Shown: positions 17,313 to 30,600 of the stretch, piece after piece
How positions within the stretch are numbered: position 1 is the stretch's first letter
How the letters are laid out: each line of letters begins with the position of its first letter
Assembly (NCBI GenBank): GCA_039621445.1
Contig: CP154957.1
Location: 39,402,654 to 39,466,653, forward strand
DNA length: 64,000 nucleotides
DNA from: Euglena gracilis
Lineage: Eukaryota > Euglenida > Euglenophyceae > Euglenales
Reading direction: 5' to 3'
Notes under the pieces: model-generated
The model's database searches: none
The model's input: only the letters and a program-made list of their open reading frames with translations
What the model was told of the DNA's origin: nothing
Program-made: the position numbers and the translations under genes

Positions 17313-17999
17313 CGTTCGAGGAGGTTCGAGCTCGAACGTTCGAGCTCGAACCTCCTCCTACTGTTACCCCCCCCCCCCGGGTCCAGACTGTCCCTCTCGG
17401 CGCCCCCCCCCAAGGAGGGGGGACGCCGCCCACACCTAAACAGTGAAGGGGGCTCCACAGTGGGCTGACATTTTCAGCCTGGCACAAAGCGCAAGGGTCA
17501 AGAAAAAACGCCCCAAAAATCGACCCGAATGCCAGAAGGAAGGAAAACTTTGCCCTTGGGGGGCCCTGGGTACCCCCCAGGGTCGGTCTGGACACTTGGC
17601 AGGTGGGGGTGGTCCAGACCCCTGAGGTCGGGGGGGCCACAGCCATGACGCCCTCTTCATGTCGAACCCTGGCCCCCAGGGGGGAGTTTAAAAGAGGGTT
17701 TGGGGGGTTCTTCAACCCAGGCTATGGAAAAAAAGCCAGGGGCCTGGAGTGGACGAGCAGGTTGGTGCCACGCCCCCCCCCCTTTTTTCTGGGACAGGCG
17801 GCAGGGTGTGTTCCCTGGCAGACCTGCCCATGACTGCCAGAGAAAACATCCAGCTTTTGAGTTGCCAAAGCAACCGACCCTCTTCTTGTCCCCCCTGGTT
17901 GGCATGTGTGAGAGAGGGTTCCCGTCCTGTCAATTTGGGGGTTACATCTACAAACCTCAAAGCACCAGCAACGGGTGTCGACAGGCCGATGGCGTCGCA

Positions 18000-18205
18000 A
18001 ATGAAGTGGCAAAAGGGGACAGTGCGCTCTGCCTCGATTCGGCGTGGACACGACACAGCCGTGCTCAGGAGCACAGGGTCGCCCCGGAGGTCGCGTCTCT
18101 TGTCCGAAACCGCCGCGAAGGGCTCCTGCCCGGTACGGGGGAGCAGCACAGACCAACACAGCCAGCGGAGAAACAGCGCCACCGACACCGTTTCGGCCTG
18201 AGTGT
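18000..18205 (-). CDS. Possible exon, unrecognised
   Basis: A minus-strand open segment with a plausible acceptor (CACACTCAG at about 18,200) reads AETVSVALFLRWLCW and continues with mixed composition unlike the repeats around it. It could be a further 3' exon or a separate gene. No family recognised. Confidence 0.25.
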
Positions 18206-18687
18206 GGGCCAGGGTTGAAGGTGTGACTTGGGGGGCTCCAAGCTCACCAGCAGCTGCCTTCCAAGCAAACCTAATCCCTCCTTCCCCAGAAACTGTCTCC
18301 TGTGCAGGATATTGACAGGTTGGCAGGCATGACCGTTTCTGATGGGGGGGGGGGGGTAAATACGTGGCACAAGCTTTAGATCGTCCACACAAGCTGCATT
18401 CCCATTATGCACAGGCAAGCAATAGAATCATTACATGTCACAACTATTAATAATAATAAAAATTGACAACAAATTCATTTTGGAGAAAATGGTCGATTGG
18501 TCCATCAATGGCTTTGGCAATGCCCAAATAAATATGCAGGAGGCGGGGGCCAAAATTCGGTCCAATAACTCTGAAGGGGCAAAGTTATTTGGGGGGGTTA
18601 CACAGCAGAAGCACAGGCAGCGTTGGGGTTGCCTTCAGCTCTGCTAGGGGTGCTCCGATCGGGTGGGGGCACAACGCCGTGTCGCGC

Positions 18688-21600
18688 TCAGCTGAAGAGG
18701 ATCGCCTCCCGGCACCGCCAGCCTGCCAGCGCGGCCTCCAAGACCGGGCTGTGCAGCTTGAGGGCGCGGAACGCCCAGCCGAGGTTGGCGACCTCCTGGG
18801 GCCAGGGGGTGTTGGGTCGGCGTTGGGGGGGGCACTGCCAGTGACACCCCAGAGAGAGGGCCTGCTGTGTGCCCTTTTAGCCGGGGGGGGGGGGGTAAGA
18901 GAGCACAGCAGGGCAGCAGGCCCCTGGGGGATGGAGGACTTATCAGTGGAGGGGGGGGATTTGGGCGTGCACCACACCTCCACCATTAGCTAAACCCCAA
19001 CGCCTCCAACTGCATTCCCATCGGATCCCGGGCTCACTTCGGAGGGGGGGGGGGCGGCCACCTCCCCCCCCCTCCTGGTTGGGGCTTGCACCGCGGCAGG
19101 AAGTCCTCCTGCAGGATCCGCTGGGCGATGGCGGCGGCCACCCCTGGGCCACTCTGCCCGGACGCCTGTCGGCCTGCTGATCCAGACGTCGGCACAAAAT
19201 ACATGTCCCACCCCGGACCATGTTGGGCGACCCGCCTCGCCCGGACCCCCCCCCCCCTTAGTTGCACTAAGGCTTCTTGTCTGTTTATGGCCGGCGCTAA
19301 CTTCGCTTCTGGCCCAGTTTACTGCGTGGTGAGTGGCCAGGGACCCCTTACACCAGTCCTCTTTTGTTGCTCCCCCTGGCCGGGTGAGTAACTCTGGTGT
19401 AATTCCAGCGCTACAGGGCGCCCCCCCCCCCGTGGTTTTAACCCGAGTTGGGCGGCTCTTTGGGTTCGGTGGGTACCCTGCCGAGGGCAGTACAGCAACG
19501 CTGGGCGGGACAGGTTCAGCTGTGTGCAGGAGAATCTTAACGCTGACCCTGCGCCTTCATTCAAATAACCTCACCGACCTTTTTTTTAAAAAAAATGGTT
19601 GGAGCTGATTGGAGTGGAGATTGGAGCTGGCGGCGGATTGTCGCGGCCGAAAGCAATCCAACCTCAGAGAGATGTTTGTTGGTTGGTTGGAAAGCGGCCG
19701 GCTGCAGCCAGCCGCAGCCGGCCGTGGCTGGCCGCAATCCAACCAGTCAGTGGAGATGAAGTAGCCTGGTTGGCCGCGTGGATGCACTTTCAACGCCCTT
19801 ACCCTGTTCTCAGCGGTGACTGGTCTTCTTGAAGACATTTAACCAACAATACAATAATATTTGGTTGGCCAGTTGGGGATTAGTGGTCGGAAATCACTAC
19901 CTGGGTGTGGGGGGGGGGTCTCAAGTGATGCTGGGGACAAACTTTTGCTTAAGGACCGTGGGGGTCCAGGCCAGCCATTTTACCTAGACACTGAAAAAAG
20001 CCATTAGCTAGACCCCTGGACATTGGGGGAAAAAATTCCTCCGAAGCTGTGTGCCAAGGTGGAAATGGGACTTTTAATGAGTTTGTTTTTGCCTGATTTA
20101 AGTCCAAAAAATACAAAAAGGGGCATTTTGGCAGGTTTTGGGGTTAAAAACTTGTCTTGGGCCTTGCACCGGTCACTGGGGAAAAAAAAACTCCACTAGC
20201 TACCCCTGCTAGCAGACCCTTCAAGGGGTCCGCTAGCAGGGGTTCAATTCAATTTCCATTCACCAAATTTGGACGACCCTTGATCAGGAATGATATAAGG
20301 GCAGTCGGACCCCCCCCTGCGATCCAGGAAGTGGGGTTGGACCAGGCTTCTTTTTAAGACCCCCGGGGGGGGGGTCCCCCCACCCACCCAGGGTGGCGCG
20401 GGACCCCCCCCCGGGGGGGCGAGGACCCCCCCAAAATCGGGCCCATTAAAGGCAATTTTCAAAAATTTTCGGCACTTCGCGCCGAAAAGGTATACCCAGC
20501 GCCTCCGGCGCGGGACCCCCCCCCCCGGGGGGTCCGGGCCGGACCCACCCACCCACCCCCCTCCCCCCCCGGGGGGGGGGGTCAGGTGACCGCCCTAAGG
20601 CCGAGACTTGGTGACCCGGGTTTACCTAAGCCGCGGGACCGTGAGGCCACATTGGAATTTTTCGAGTCATGGCGTTGTGCCTGCGCCATGCATCCCCCAC
20701 ACAGAAAAGTGGGAAGAGGGCAGGAGGCAAGAGCAGCACTGGGGCGCAAGGGTGTAGACCCACCCACGGGAACCACACCAACCACACAAGGTGAGTGTAT
20801 GTCCCTACAGCGCTGGAATTACACCAGACTTACTCACCCGGCCAGGGGGAGCAACAAAAGAGGACTGGTGTAAGGGGTCCCTGGCCACTCACCACGCAGC
20901 AAACTGGGCCAGAAGCGAAGTTAGCGCCGGCCATAAACAGACAAGAAGCCTTAGTGCAACTAAGGGGGACCACCCACGCAAGCCGTGGGGCCACGTACTC
21001 ACGTGGCAGCCAGAAGCGGTGACCACACACCATTTGTGACGATTTTAGGTGGTGTGTGGCAGTGGTGGGAACGTCGCCAAAGCGAGGGTGCCCAAGGCCT
21101 TGAATCGCCGTCGCTTTGGTGTCCGGGTGCCCCAGAGGGTCTTGACTAGCCCACCCGGGTACCCCTGGTGGCCTTGACCAGCCCGGCCCACCCCTGTGGC
21201 CAGAAGGGAAAATGGGGGGAGCGAGGGGAAGACAGAGGGAACCCCCCATGGAGACCAGCAGCAGAAAACGCGACTCTGATGCCTCTGTAGGGGGGCATGG
21301 CGCTTCGTGCGACCGCCCGGGGGACACGGCAGGGGGGCCTTCGGGCTCGCCGGCCTAGTAGGAGCGCACCCCCCAACAACCCAACCCCAAAGGGGAAGCC
21401 AGCAGAGAGGGACCCACCCGCGAGGCAGCGGACCGCCCAAACCAACCCCGGACAGGGCATGGAGCGCAGGTACCAGTATGTAAGGAACTACTGGTACCCA
21501 GCAGCACACTACCCACCCGCCACCCGCCCTAAGGCCGAGACTTGGTGACCCGGGTTTACCTAAGCCGCGGGACCGTGAGGCCACATTGGAATTTTTCGAG

Positions 21601-24600
21601 TCATGGCGTTGTGCCTGCGCCATGCATTCCCCACACAGAAAAGTGGGAAGAGGGCAGGAGGCAAGAGCAGCACTGGGGCGCAAGGGTGTAGACCCACCCA
21701 CGGGAACCACACCAACCACACAAGGTGAGTGTATGTCCCTACAGCGCTGGAATTACACCAGACTTACTCACCCGGCCAGGGGGAGCAACAAAAGAGGACT
21801 GGTGTAAGGGGTCCCTGGCCACTCACCACGCAGCAAACTGGGCCAGAAGCGAAGTTAGCGCCGGCCATAAACAGACAAGAAGCCTTAGTGCAACTAAGGG
21901 GGGGTCAGGTGACTTAAAAGAAGCCTGGGTTGGACCCCCCCCCTGAACAGTGGCGCGGTCTGGGTGACCGAAATTCAGCCGGGGGCAAAGCGCCGGGCCG
22001 AAAATTTTGACCCCCCAAAACGGCCAAAAAGTGCACTTTTGGGGGCAAAAATGCTCAAAAAAGATTTTGGCGCAAAGTGCCGGAAGGAAAAAAATTGACG
22101 TTTTGGGGGGGTCCCAGGCATCCACCCCCCCCCGGCTCGGGGGTCGGTCCAGACCCCCCTGGCAGGTGGGTGGGGGGGATTCCAGACCCCCCTAACAAGA
22201 GGGGGGAGACACCTCCCCTCCTCTAATTTATATCGAACCATGCCCTGGATGGTGACTTCCGAAACCAAAAACCACTGCACTCTTGATGCCCTTTTCCTGC
22301 TTGGGGCGGTCTCGGGGCGGTCGGGTGGCCCCGGCCCTGCCCCCGGGGCCAGGGAGGGCCGGCCGGCGACCATCAGCGTCTCGTTCACCACCCCCAGCCG
22401 GGCGAAGGCGAACGCCGTCATGCTCAGCTCCTGCGGCTTGAAGCGCCGCAGCACGCCGGGCTGCAGGGCGGCGCCGGCAATGCTCTGCATCAGCTGAGGG
22501 CAGGGCTTGGCCCCGGCTGCAGTGGGGGGGGTGAGCGACGTGGGGGGGGGGGAGGCAGACCCGACCACGGCGGCAAACAGCGGCAAATACACGTTGGCAT
22601 TGGTCCACCGGGTCCGGGGGTGTGGGAGGGGGGAGGGGCAGGGAGGCTGAGGCGGGGCCCTCCCTGGGCGGGGGTCAACGAATTGCACCTTCGCGCAGGC
22701 CCACGCCACCATTGCCAGCCCCTGTGGGACAAACGACGCAAGCACCTCCGGCTCTCTGGACCGCCGGCAGGCACCGGACCTTCAGGGCGCGGTGAGGGGG
22801 ACATTCAGGTTGGCCCCAAAAATTACTTGGGGTTGTATTTAGGAAAATTCGGGTTTTTGCAGCATATTTGGAGGTTTCGGCGGGCGATTTCTGCTGTAAA
22901 TGGCGCACATAGTTTTCCTCCGGCGCCACTGATGAAAATAAATTTCGTACGGTCCGGCACTTTCCAAGGTTTCAGCAGATATTGCATCACTGCATCCTGC
23001 ATGACTGCATCCTTAACTGACAGGCGCTCTGGGACTTCTGCCACAAATGGGGATCATCCAACCCCCCTCGCCCCCCAATATAAAGCCCCCCAAATATTGG
23101 GGGTCACACCAGCAGCCTTCAGCAAAAAGGATCCACTGTTGTTTTATATGTTCTTTGGCAGTGAATGATCTATGCACCTTACACCCTTGCCCTTCACTCG
23201 GCGTCCATAAAGGTTTCCGCTTTGACATACGTCCATCAATTCCCTTCGGCCTGACTGGAACCTCTAGTCATTCTGTGTTCCGGGCCGGAACGTCCTCCCG
23301 CCCTGCGTTGGGCCCCACCCCACCCTCTGCCCAGCCCAGAGGTAAGGCAGGGTCCGTGTCTGGTCGCCGGGCAAGGGCACCAAACAGCCCCACGTCAAGC
23401 AGCCGCATGGTGGCAAACGCCCACGCTGTCATCCTGACGCCTGCTGCTGTGTGGCTAGCCCCCGACCCCCCCCACACATACATGACACATGACACACACG
23501 CACACACACACACACACACATCAGCAGGAAATAAAATTTTCCCAAAAAATCCGACACATTTTTTAACTTTTAAGAAGATCCCAACTGCCAACATAGCAAT
23601 TGATTTGGAAAAATTCAAACCTTATGAAAAAAAAATATTTCAAACTTCGGATTCAGGGAAGGCTCAGCGCAAAACACAAGCTTCAAAGTTATTTCTTGAA
23701 AAAAATCTGGAGTAATGAAACCGAAATAGAAAAACATTTCAAAATGCAATAAATAAAAGGCCGTTTTGTTCCCTCCCCTGCCTTTTGAGGAAATTTCAAG
23801 CGTGTGAGCTGCCCCCTCCCCACAGGGGGTGGCAGTCGGACCAGAAACCTTCTTGAGAGGTTCTGGCCCATTTTCATTTGGGGATTGGGGGGTTTTCCAA
23901 ACAAACAAAAAAACAGTCGTGGGTTGGTTTTTGCCAACAAAAACGATCCTGGCCGAGGGCTAAGGCGTGAGGGTGCTCATTGTCATGGCTACCTCGCAGG
24001 CATGCTTGTGCTTACCAACCGGGGGGGGGAGGGGGGGGTGGGTGCTATAGGGTGCCTGCCCCTAGCAGGCACACCTCCCCCCGGGGGGGGGATAGGGGTC
24101 CGGGCCGGACCCAGAAAATTTTCATTGAAAATGGCCTTTTCCGGGCCCCCGGCGCCAAAGGCGCCGGGGTCGGAGGGGGGTGCCTGCTAGGGGCAGGCAC
24201 CCCCCAAAACCCTGCCCCCCCCCGGGGGTCGGATCGGGTGCTATGGGGTGCCTGCCCCTAGCACCCACCCCCCCCCCCCGTGGGGTAGGCACCCGACTAA
24301 GCACAAGCCTGCTCGCAGGCCTTCATGGCGGCAGTGACTGGGGACTGCTGAGCTGCTTGGCTGAGGGTGCCCCACACAGTGACGTTTCGAGCCCGCGCCT
24401 CCTCCGACATGGCCCAACCCCCCCCCAATAAATAAGACCCCCAAAACTTTAAACACACCCCCCAGGCCGATAGAGCAAAAATTCCAATCCCAAATTAAGA
24501 CCCTCTCAAAACTTAAGACTCCCCTGACAGCACAAAGCACCGGGAAGGTGAAAAATTACTGGGGTTTGGGGTTTTCAGGCGCAGACACAAAAATGATGAG

Positions 24601-27600
24601 TTTGCTCGTATTCTGGCCCAAAAATTATGTGAAACCTCGATATATCCAATTTGGAAAAGAAAGCAAAAATAACACCCCCCCCCCAGAGGTTTCCAGTAAA
24701 GGACCCAAAAATAAGACCCAGGTCTCACTGTTGGGGGGGGGGGGGTAGGAGCCAAAGCCAGACAGACCTACACAGTGGGTCGGCCGACGTTTTCATTGGC
24801 GAATCGGTTCCCGCCCACAACGGAGGACGCCATGCCGTGTGTCATCCCGAAGGCGAACCACCCCCGGACGCAGCGGGTCCACCGAGCCCCGTCCCGGCTG
24901 GGGCCGGCGCGGTCGGAAGTCCAACACCGCCAGGGCCCACGCCAGGTTGGCCACCTCCTGCGGCGTGCTGCTCTGGAAGAACCGCCCCGACACCGCGAGG
25001 TCGGCCGTCACGCTGAGGAGGGCGGGGCCACGGGGCTCTGGGGACAGTTGCGGATGACGCAGGGGAGGGTTGGCGCATAAGTTTGGCCGGGGGAGGGGGA
25101 GCAGGGGAGGGGGGACAGCAGGCGAGGTCGCGGTGGGGAGGAAAGGACCGGCCTGGAGTGAGTGGAAGGCCACGTGCACATTCATCCCACCCACTTGTGT
25201 AATATCTGTACGGTTGGCCTGGGTTGAGTCTGTCAGTCAGAAGGAAAGCCGCCGTTGATCCGATTCCCATGCGCTGTCCTTTTTTGGCAAAATGACCTGA
25301 AATAGCACTGCCATGGAAACTGAAAGCACAAATGTGCAAATCAACTGAGGGACAATCTTACCCCCCCCCAAATAATATATACCTGGGGGGCATTGGAAGT
25401 GAGGGGTATATTTATTTGGGGGTATATCATTTGGGCAAATATTCAAACTCTAAAAAGTTTGAATATTTCGTAAAGTGCTCATTTTCACATAATTCCCGAA
25501 TTTTGCACATGTTTGACACTTATTTGACATTGATACTACCTCAACGTTTGTCATTGATGTACCTCCTCCCCCCCTTTTCTAAGCACCGGAAAAGATGGGT
25601 AAGAACCGGGGGGGTGGTGCTTATTTTGCCAAAATATGGGTAAGAACCAGGGGGGTGGTGCTTAGACAAGGGGGAAAAACTTGACTGCAAAAAAAAATCC
25701 GGAGGAGAAAAGGAAAAATTCCCTTTATTTTGGAGGTCCACTGTTGAACTCACACACATTTGGATGCAGAAATCAACAATAACTCACCAAATCAGGTCTC
25801 AGAAGTTGCAGAAATTTCGAAAATTTTGAGAAATTTCCCCTAAAAAAGCACACAAAATAAACCTCCCCGTGGCAATGACCTTTTAAAAGATGGGTAAGAA
25901 CCGGGGGGGGTGCTTAGACAAGGGTGGTGCTTAGACAAGGGGGGGGGGGAGGTAAAAGATACTGTTTTTGGAGAGAAATTGGGGATTTCCGCCCTGCTTG
26001 GTTTACCTCTGGGGGATATATTATGTGGGATGCCGAAGCCCCAGGCTGCATATGCTATCTGCACTTCACATGCACAGTACTTGTCGGGCCACATGGGAGG
26101 TAACATACACCCGGAGATCCGTGAGAGGGATGTGCAATGCCGAGGGTCGCCAACGCCCAGACGGTGTTGGCCACCTCCTGCGACCGGAACGCCTGGACGG
26201 CGCCGCTCTGCAGCGCGTGGTCCACGACCGCCCGCACCGCCCGCTCGTCGAGGTGCCCCAGCGTGCCGAAGGCCCAGCAGAGGTTGGCCAGGCCCTGTGG
26301 CTGGAAGCCGGCCACCGCCATACCGTTGCTCGTCAATGTGGGAAACAGTCCCCAAAAACAAAAACAGAAAACAGTTCAGGGGAAAACAACCTCCTGCAAA
26401 CTTTTAGTGACCAACACTTTCAATTTTAAATTAAATCAAAATTTCGAATTTTCAAATTTTAAGTAATATCTTAAAAAAAAATAATTATTGGGCAATTGTG
26501 CAACTGAGGATTTAGGGTACCGAAAACAATGCACACTTCCTTGGATTCCCGGCCGGCCTGCAGCAGCGGTATGGCCAGGACCTCCGGCGCCCGCAGGTGC
26601 CGGGACAGCGCATGCATCGCGGCGGCCGGGTACACATTGAGCGCCGCGAAGGCCCACGCCACGTTGGCCAGCGCCTGGGGGGCGAAGGCCGCCAGGGCCC
26701 CGGGCTGGGCCATGGCCGCGGCGACGGCCCGCAGCACCGGGCCGTGGCGGATGCGCAGCTTGGCGAAGGCCCAGACGGTGGTGGCCATGGCGTGCGGCCC
26801 GGCCGCCGGGGTCGGGGCTGGCTGGGATGGGGCCTTTCCCTTTGGGGAGACGGGGCGTTGGCACCGGGCTCGAATCAACCGGCCGCAAAGGAGCGGGTCC
26901 TGTTGCGGAATACCTGTCATTGGTCGGCAACCGTCTGTCGCGTCTGCGGGGCGGGGGTGCTGAAATGAAGGCAACTGTGTGTCCTCTGGGGTGAGGTTGG
27001 AGACGGGGGTTGGTAGAAGCAGGGAAGGGATGGCAGGCACATGAACATTGGCAACGTTTTTGCACTTGGCTGCACCATAAGGCACTTCTCGACACGTTAG
27101 ACCATTGAGCGAAGAAACGGCGTGTGGCATGGACCCACACAGAGCTACGGACCTGAAGCTGTGTGCGGGTCTCTCTCTGCGGAGACTGTGGGAGAGTCTG
27201 TTCGCCCCATCCCGATCCCCTACTGCTGAATCCCCCGCCGCCAGTCCGCCAGCCCACCCCGCCCATCAGCCGCCCGTCCGCCACCGCCAACCGCCCCAAC
27301 GCCTCCAGCGCCTGCGGCCGGCGCTGCCACCGCGCGTACGCCCACAGCAGGTTGGCGACGTCCAGCCCGCCGAGCTGCGCGGCGAGGGCGTCGCGGCCCG
27401 CGGCGTCCGCGAGGGCGTCCAGCAGCGAGGCGTTGGCGGCGCCGAGCCGGCTGAGGGCCCACGCGGTGTTGGCGAGGGCCTGGGCCGGGTAGCGGTCCAA
27501 CACGCCTGCGGTTGGGGGGCAGGGGCCCCGCTGGTTTGTGGTTGGGCAGGCCCTCCCCTCCCACCATGTGAGGTGCCACAGCCAGACACCCGCCCACCGC

Positions 27601-30600
27601 CCCTTCCGCTGAAGACAGACGGTGTTCCTCAGCCGGCTGGGGAAGCTGTCACTTGCGCCAGGACTTGTTGCCCTCTTGTTTGGGACTTGTTTGGGACTTG
27701 TTTGGGGCTTGTTTGGGACTTGTTTGGGACTTGCTACCCTCTCGTTCGGGGCTGCACAGAACCCCAACGCAACAGGAAGCGACCCTGGGCAAGAGGTGCT
27801 CCGTCACGGCCGCCGTCAGCTCGGGGTCGGGGGGGCTGCCCAGCTTGGCCAGCGCCCACAGCACGTTGCTCAGCTCCTGGGGCCCAAAGCCCTGCACAGC
27901 CTCCGCCTGGCGCATGCGGTGTGCCACCGCCGCAAACAGGGCGTCGCGCCACGGGGTTTTTAAAACCTGGTTCCCCCCACCCAACGTGACAGCCCCCCAG
28001 AGGCCCGTGATTTTCATCCGTGCATGATTTCTTTGGTGTGTGTGATAACCTAAACAGCACAAAATGTCCAGTTTGGTCTCATGCGCGTTCGGTCACTTGC
28101 ACAATGCTTTTCCTCACCAAGCCCAATTGCTGGCCGTGTGGAAAGGGCCCGCTACACGACCTGTTGTGAGTCCCCCGTTTTTGCCCTGACTGTGTTCCCC
28201 AGATGGTGTTCAACAGAACGGGTGAAACTTGGCTATTGTTGTTGGCTTTTTAAGCTCTGCAACTGCGTGAAGGGTTGTATGCTGAGTCGCCTGGAGGGTG
28301 GACTCTGCACACACGTTGTTTGAGGAGCGGAAACCCCGGAGTGCCAGAGGAGCTTGAAGTGGGAGGAGCGTCGCCCAGCGTCGTTGACCACTTCTGCTGA
28401 GCAACTCCAGCCCCCACACTGCCGGATGGTTATGGCCATTGCGCACTGGTTGCCCATTGCGCACATGTGCAATGTGCAATGCATGACCGTTGTGTATGTG
28501 CGCAATGGGCAAGGGCAGCCCCTGAGCTTGTGGGCGTCCCTTCGGTTTGTCACTGGTTTAAGGCCCTGTCTTTGAAAAAATTCACATTTCCTGAGTTGGC
28601 TGAGTTGACGTTCTATTAACATGGTGCAGAATCCAAAGTTCCAAATTGCGCCAGCACCCTGGGTCCAAAAGCCATCTTGAGGGAGGGGATGTGTGGATTT
28701 CTGCCTCGGAATGTCGACAACGTAAGGCTGTAAGTGTGTGTGTGTGTGTGTGTGGGAAATGCAGTTCGTTTTGGGTTTCTCAGCATTGAAGTTCGACGTC
28801 TCAGCCCCATGGATCGCTGTGGGGGTGGGGTTGGGGGGGGGAGGTGTCATTCCAGCCCCGGCTCTGGATTCTCCCTCCGGGACCTAAAGCAAAGTGCTCC
28901 TCCAAACGACTAATGATGGACCCTGAACAAAGGGTCCCCCCTGAACCAAAGGGTCAAAAGGGTGGGCTTCAAACCTAGGATTCAAAAAGAGTCAAAAAAA
29001 CATTGTCCGCGTGCACAATGGGAAATTGAAATGCTTCAGTGCAGCCAGGCTGCCTAAGATGCAGTCTTGCGACCTGACAACCTGACAACCAACCAACCTC
29101 AAAAACACCCTGGTTGTGCCACACCCCAGAGGCAGCGAAAGCCCACACCAAATTGGCCACCTCCTGGGGCTTGAAGCGGGCCAGGGAGGCGGAGTGGCAG
29201 CAGGGCTTCCTCCGCCTCGTTCAGGGGGGTGGAAGGACAGAAGCGTCAACCAGGAGCGAAAGGTGAACACAGATCCACGATGCGATGTCACTTCTTTGGC
29301 AAAGTTAGGGCCAGGTTGGGGGTGGCACTTGTGCTGCCCATCCAAGAGGGATGGGAACAAGACCTGACAGAAGAACAGTGTGGGGGAAATGCGCTATCCC
29401 AGCCTCGGAAAAAAACGCAAAAAGCACAAAAATGTGCAAAATCTGAGAGCAAAGCGCAAAAAAAAAAATATCATAAAACTTCAAAAATTGCCAAAAACAT
29501 GCACAAATGGCACCAAATTTATCAAAAAAAAATCCAGAATTTCAAAAAATGGAAAGCATTGCAAAAAAAAAGGTCAAAAAGGCGAAGAATTGGGTAAATG
29601 ACGGAAAAAAATGCACCGAAAAGAAAAAAAAGCAATGCGCTGAAAAAAAAAGGAAAATGTGCAAAAAAAGTGGGCAAAAATACGAGGAAAAAAAGCGAAA
29701 CGCATTGCGAAAAAAAAGCGAAACGCCCCCCCTTGGAATACGCACGAAAAGGGAGGGAACCCCTGCACTGCACTGTGACAGACTGTGAGACGTACACTGT
29801 GACAGACACATTGATGGAGATGGGAGGGATGAATGCCATTGAGGGGGGGGGACAAACTCCCTGGGCCGACTGGAGGAGTCCTGGATTAGTCACGGAGTCC
29901 TCAACAAGCTCCTTTTTTGAGACAGAATCCATCCATTGTGAGCCCATTCGTAAAATGAAACTTAACCCCCTATTCTCCAGCGGCCATAAACATCCAAAGA
30001 AAGCCACCTCCCATGAGCAAAAAGAAAGCAAACACAATCCCCATGCATGTATCTTCGCGAATCGGCAGGATGCATTGTATATTCATTTATTTATTTTATA
30101 TCATATTATTCATTTTTCCATTTTTTCATTCATTCATTCATTCGTTCGTTCATTCATTCATTCATTCATTCATTCATTCCTTCCTTCCTTCCTTCCTTCC
30201 TTCCTTCATTTGCTCATTTATTCATTCGTGTGTGTTCATTTGTTTGCTTATGTATTTGCAACCCGGGGACAGGGCCCAAAAAAAGCAGCCTGGGCCCCTA
30301 TCTCCACCAGCAACTCCACGTCCCCCTGCCGCAGGGTGGCCGAGGCCCACGCCAGGTTGGCCACCTCCTGCGGCTTGAAGCGCCGCAGCCCCGCCCGCCG
30401 CATGGCGACCTTCAGGCCCTCGAAGATGGCCGTGTGGTTCGCCCGGGCCGTGGCATAAGCCTCGGCCACACGGTTGCTCGCAACAACCGGGGGATTTCTT
30501 AAGGACCCCCCGGGGGGGGGGGGGTCCAGCCTCCGGCTGGCAAAAAGGCTGCTGGCTGGATTTGAGCTGGCTGGCTGGCTGGACCCCCCCCCAGGGGGTA

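Larger units (their letters stand above)
14064..17370. repeat. 3.3-kb higher-order repeat of palindromic 43-bp arrays and hairpin blocks
   Basis: Three arrays of a 43-bp unit (starts of AATCCTCCTCGAACG at 43-bp spacing) at about 14,084-14,527, 15,408-15,827 and 16,706-17,275 alternate with pairs of a ~400-bp block; the second-order period is 1300 bp (14,521 to 15,821; 14,926 to 16,226). Each 43-bp unit is itself nearly palindromic. The whole region is bounded by inverted ends, ACAGTAGTAGGAGG on the left near 14,065 and CCTCCTCCTACTGT on the right near 17,350, so it may be one complex element. Long open frames through the arrays are artefacts of stop-free composition. Confidence 0.9.

Noticed and set aside
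14010-17446. Open frames of 140-250 codons rich in RSRSFEED and SSSNVVRG repeats on both strands
   Set aside because: They are translations of the 43-bp array. 43 is not a multiple of 3, so all frames cycle through the same peptides, and the unit simply lacks stop codons.
22228-22608. Alternative Arg/Ala-rich frame at the OPR exon
   Set aside because: GC-rich exon shadow; the other minus frame carries FKPQELSMTAFAFARLG.
26436-27767. 443-codon minus-strand open frame as a single exon
   Set aside because: It contains real OPR repeats only in parts (27,258-27,479) with splice sites at their edges; the rest reads intron and out-of-frame sequence.
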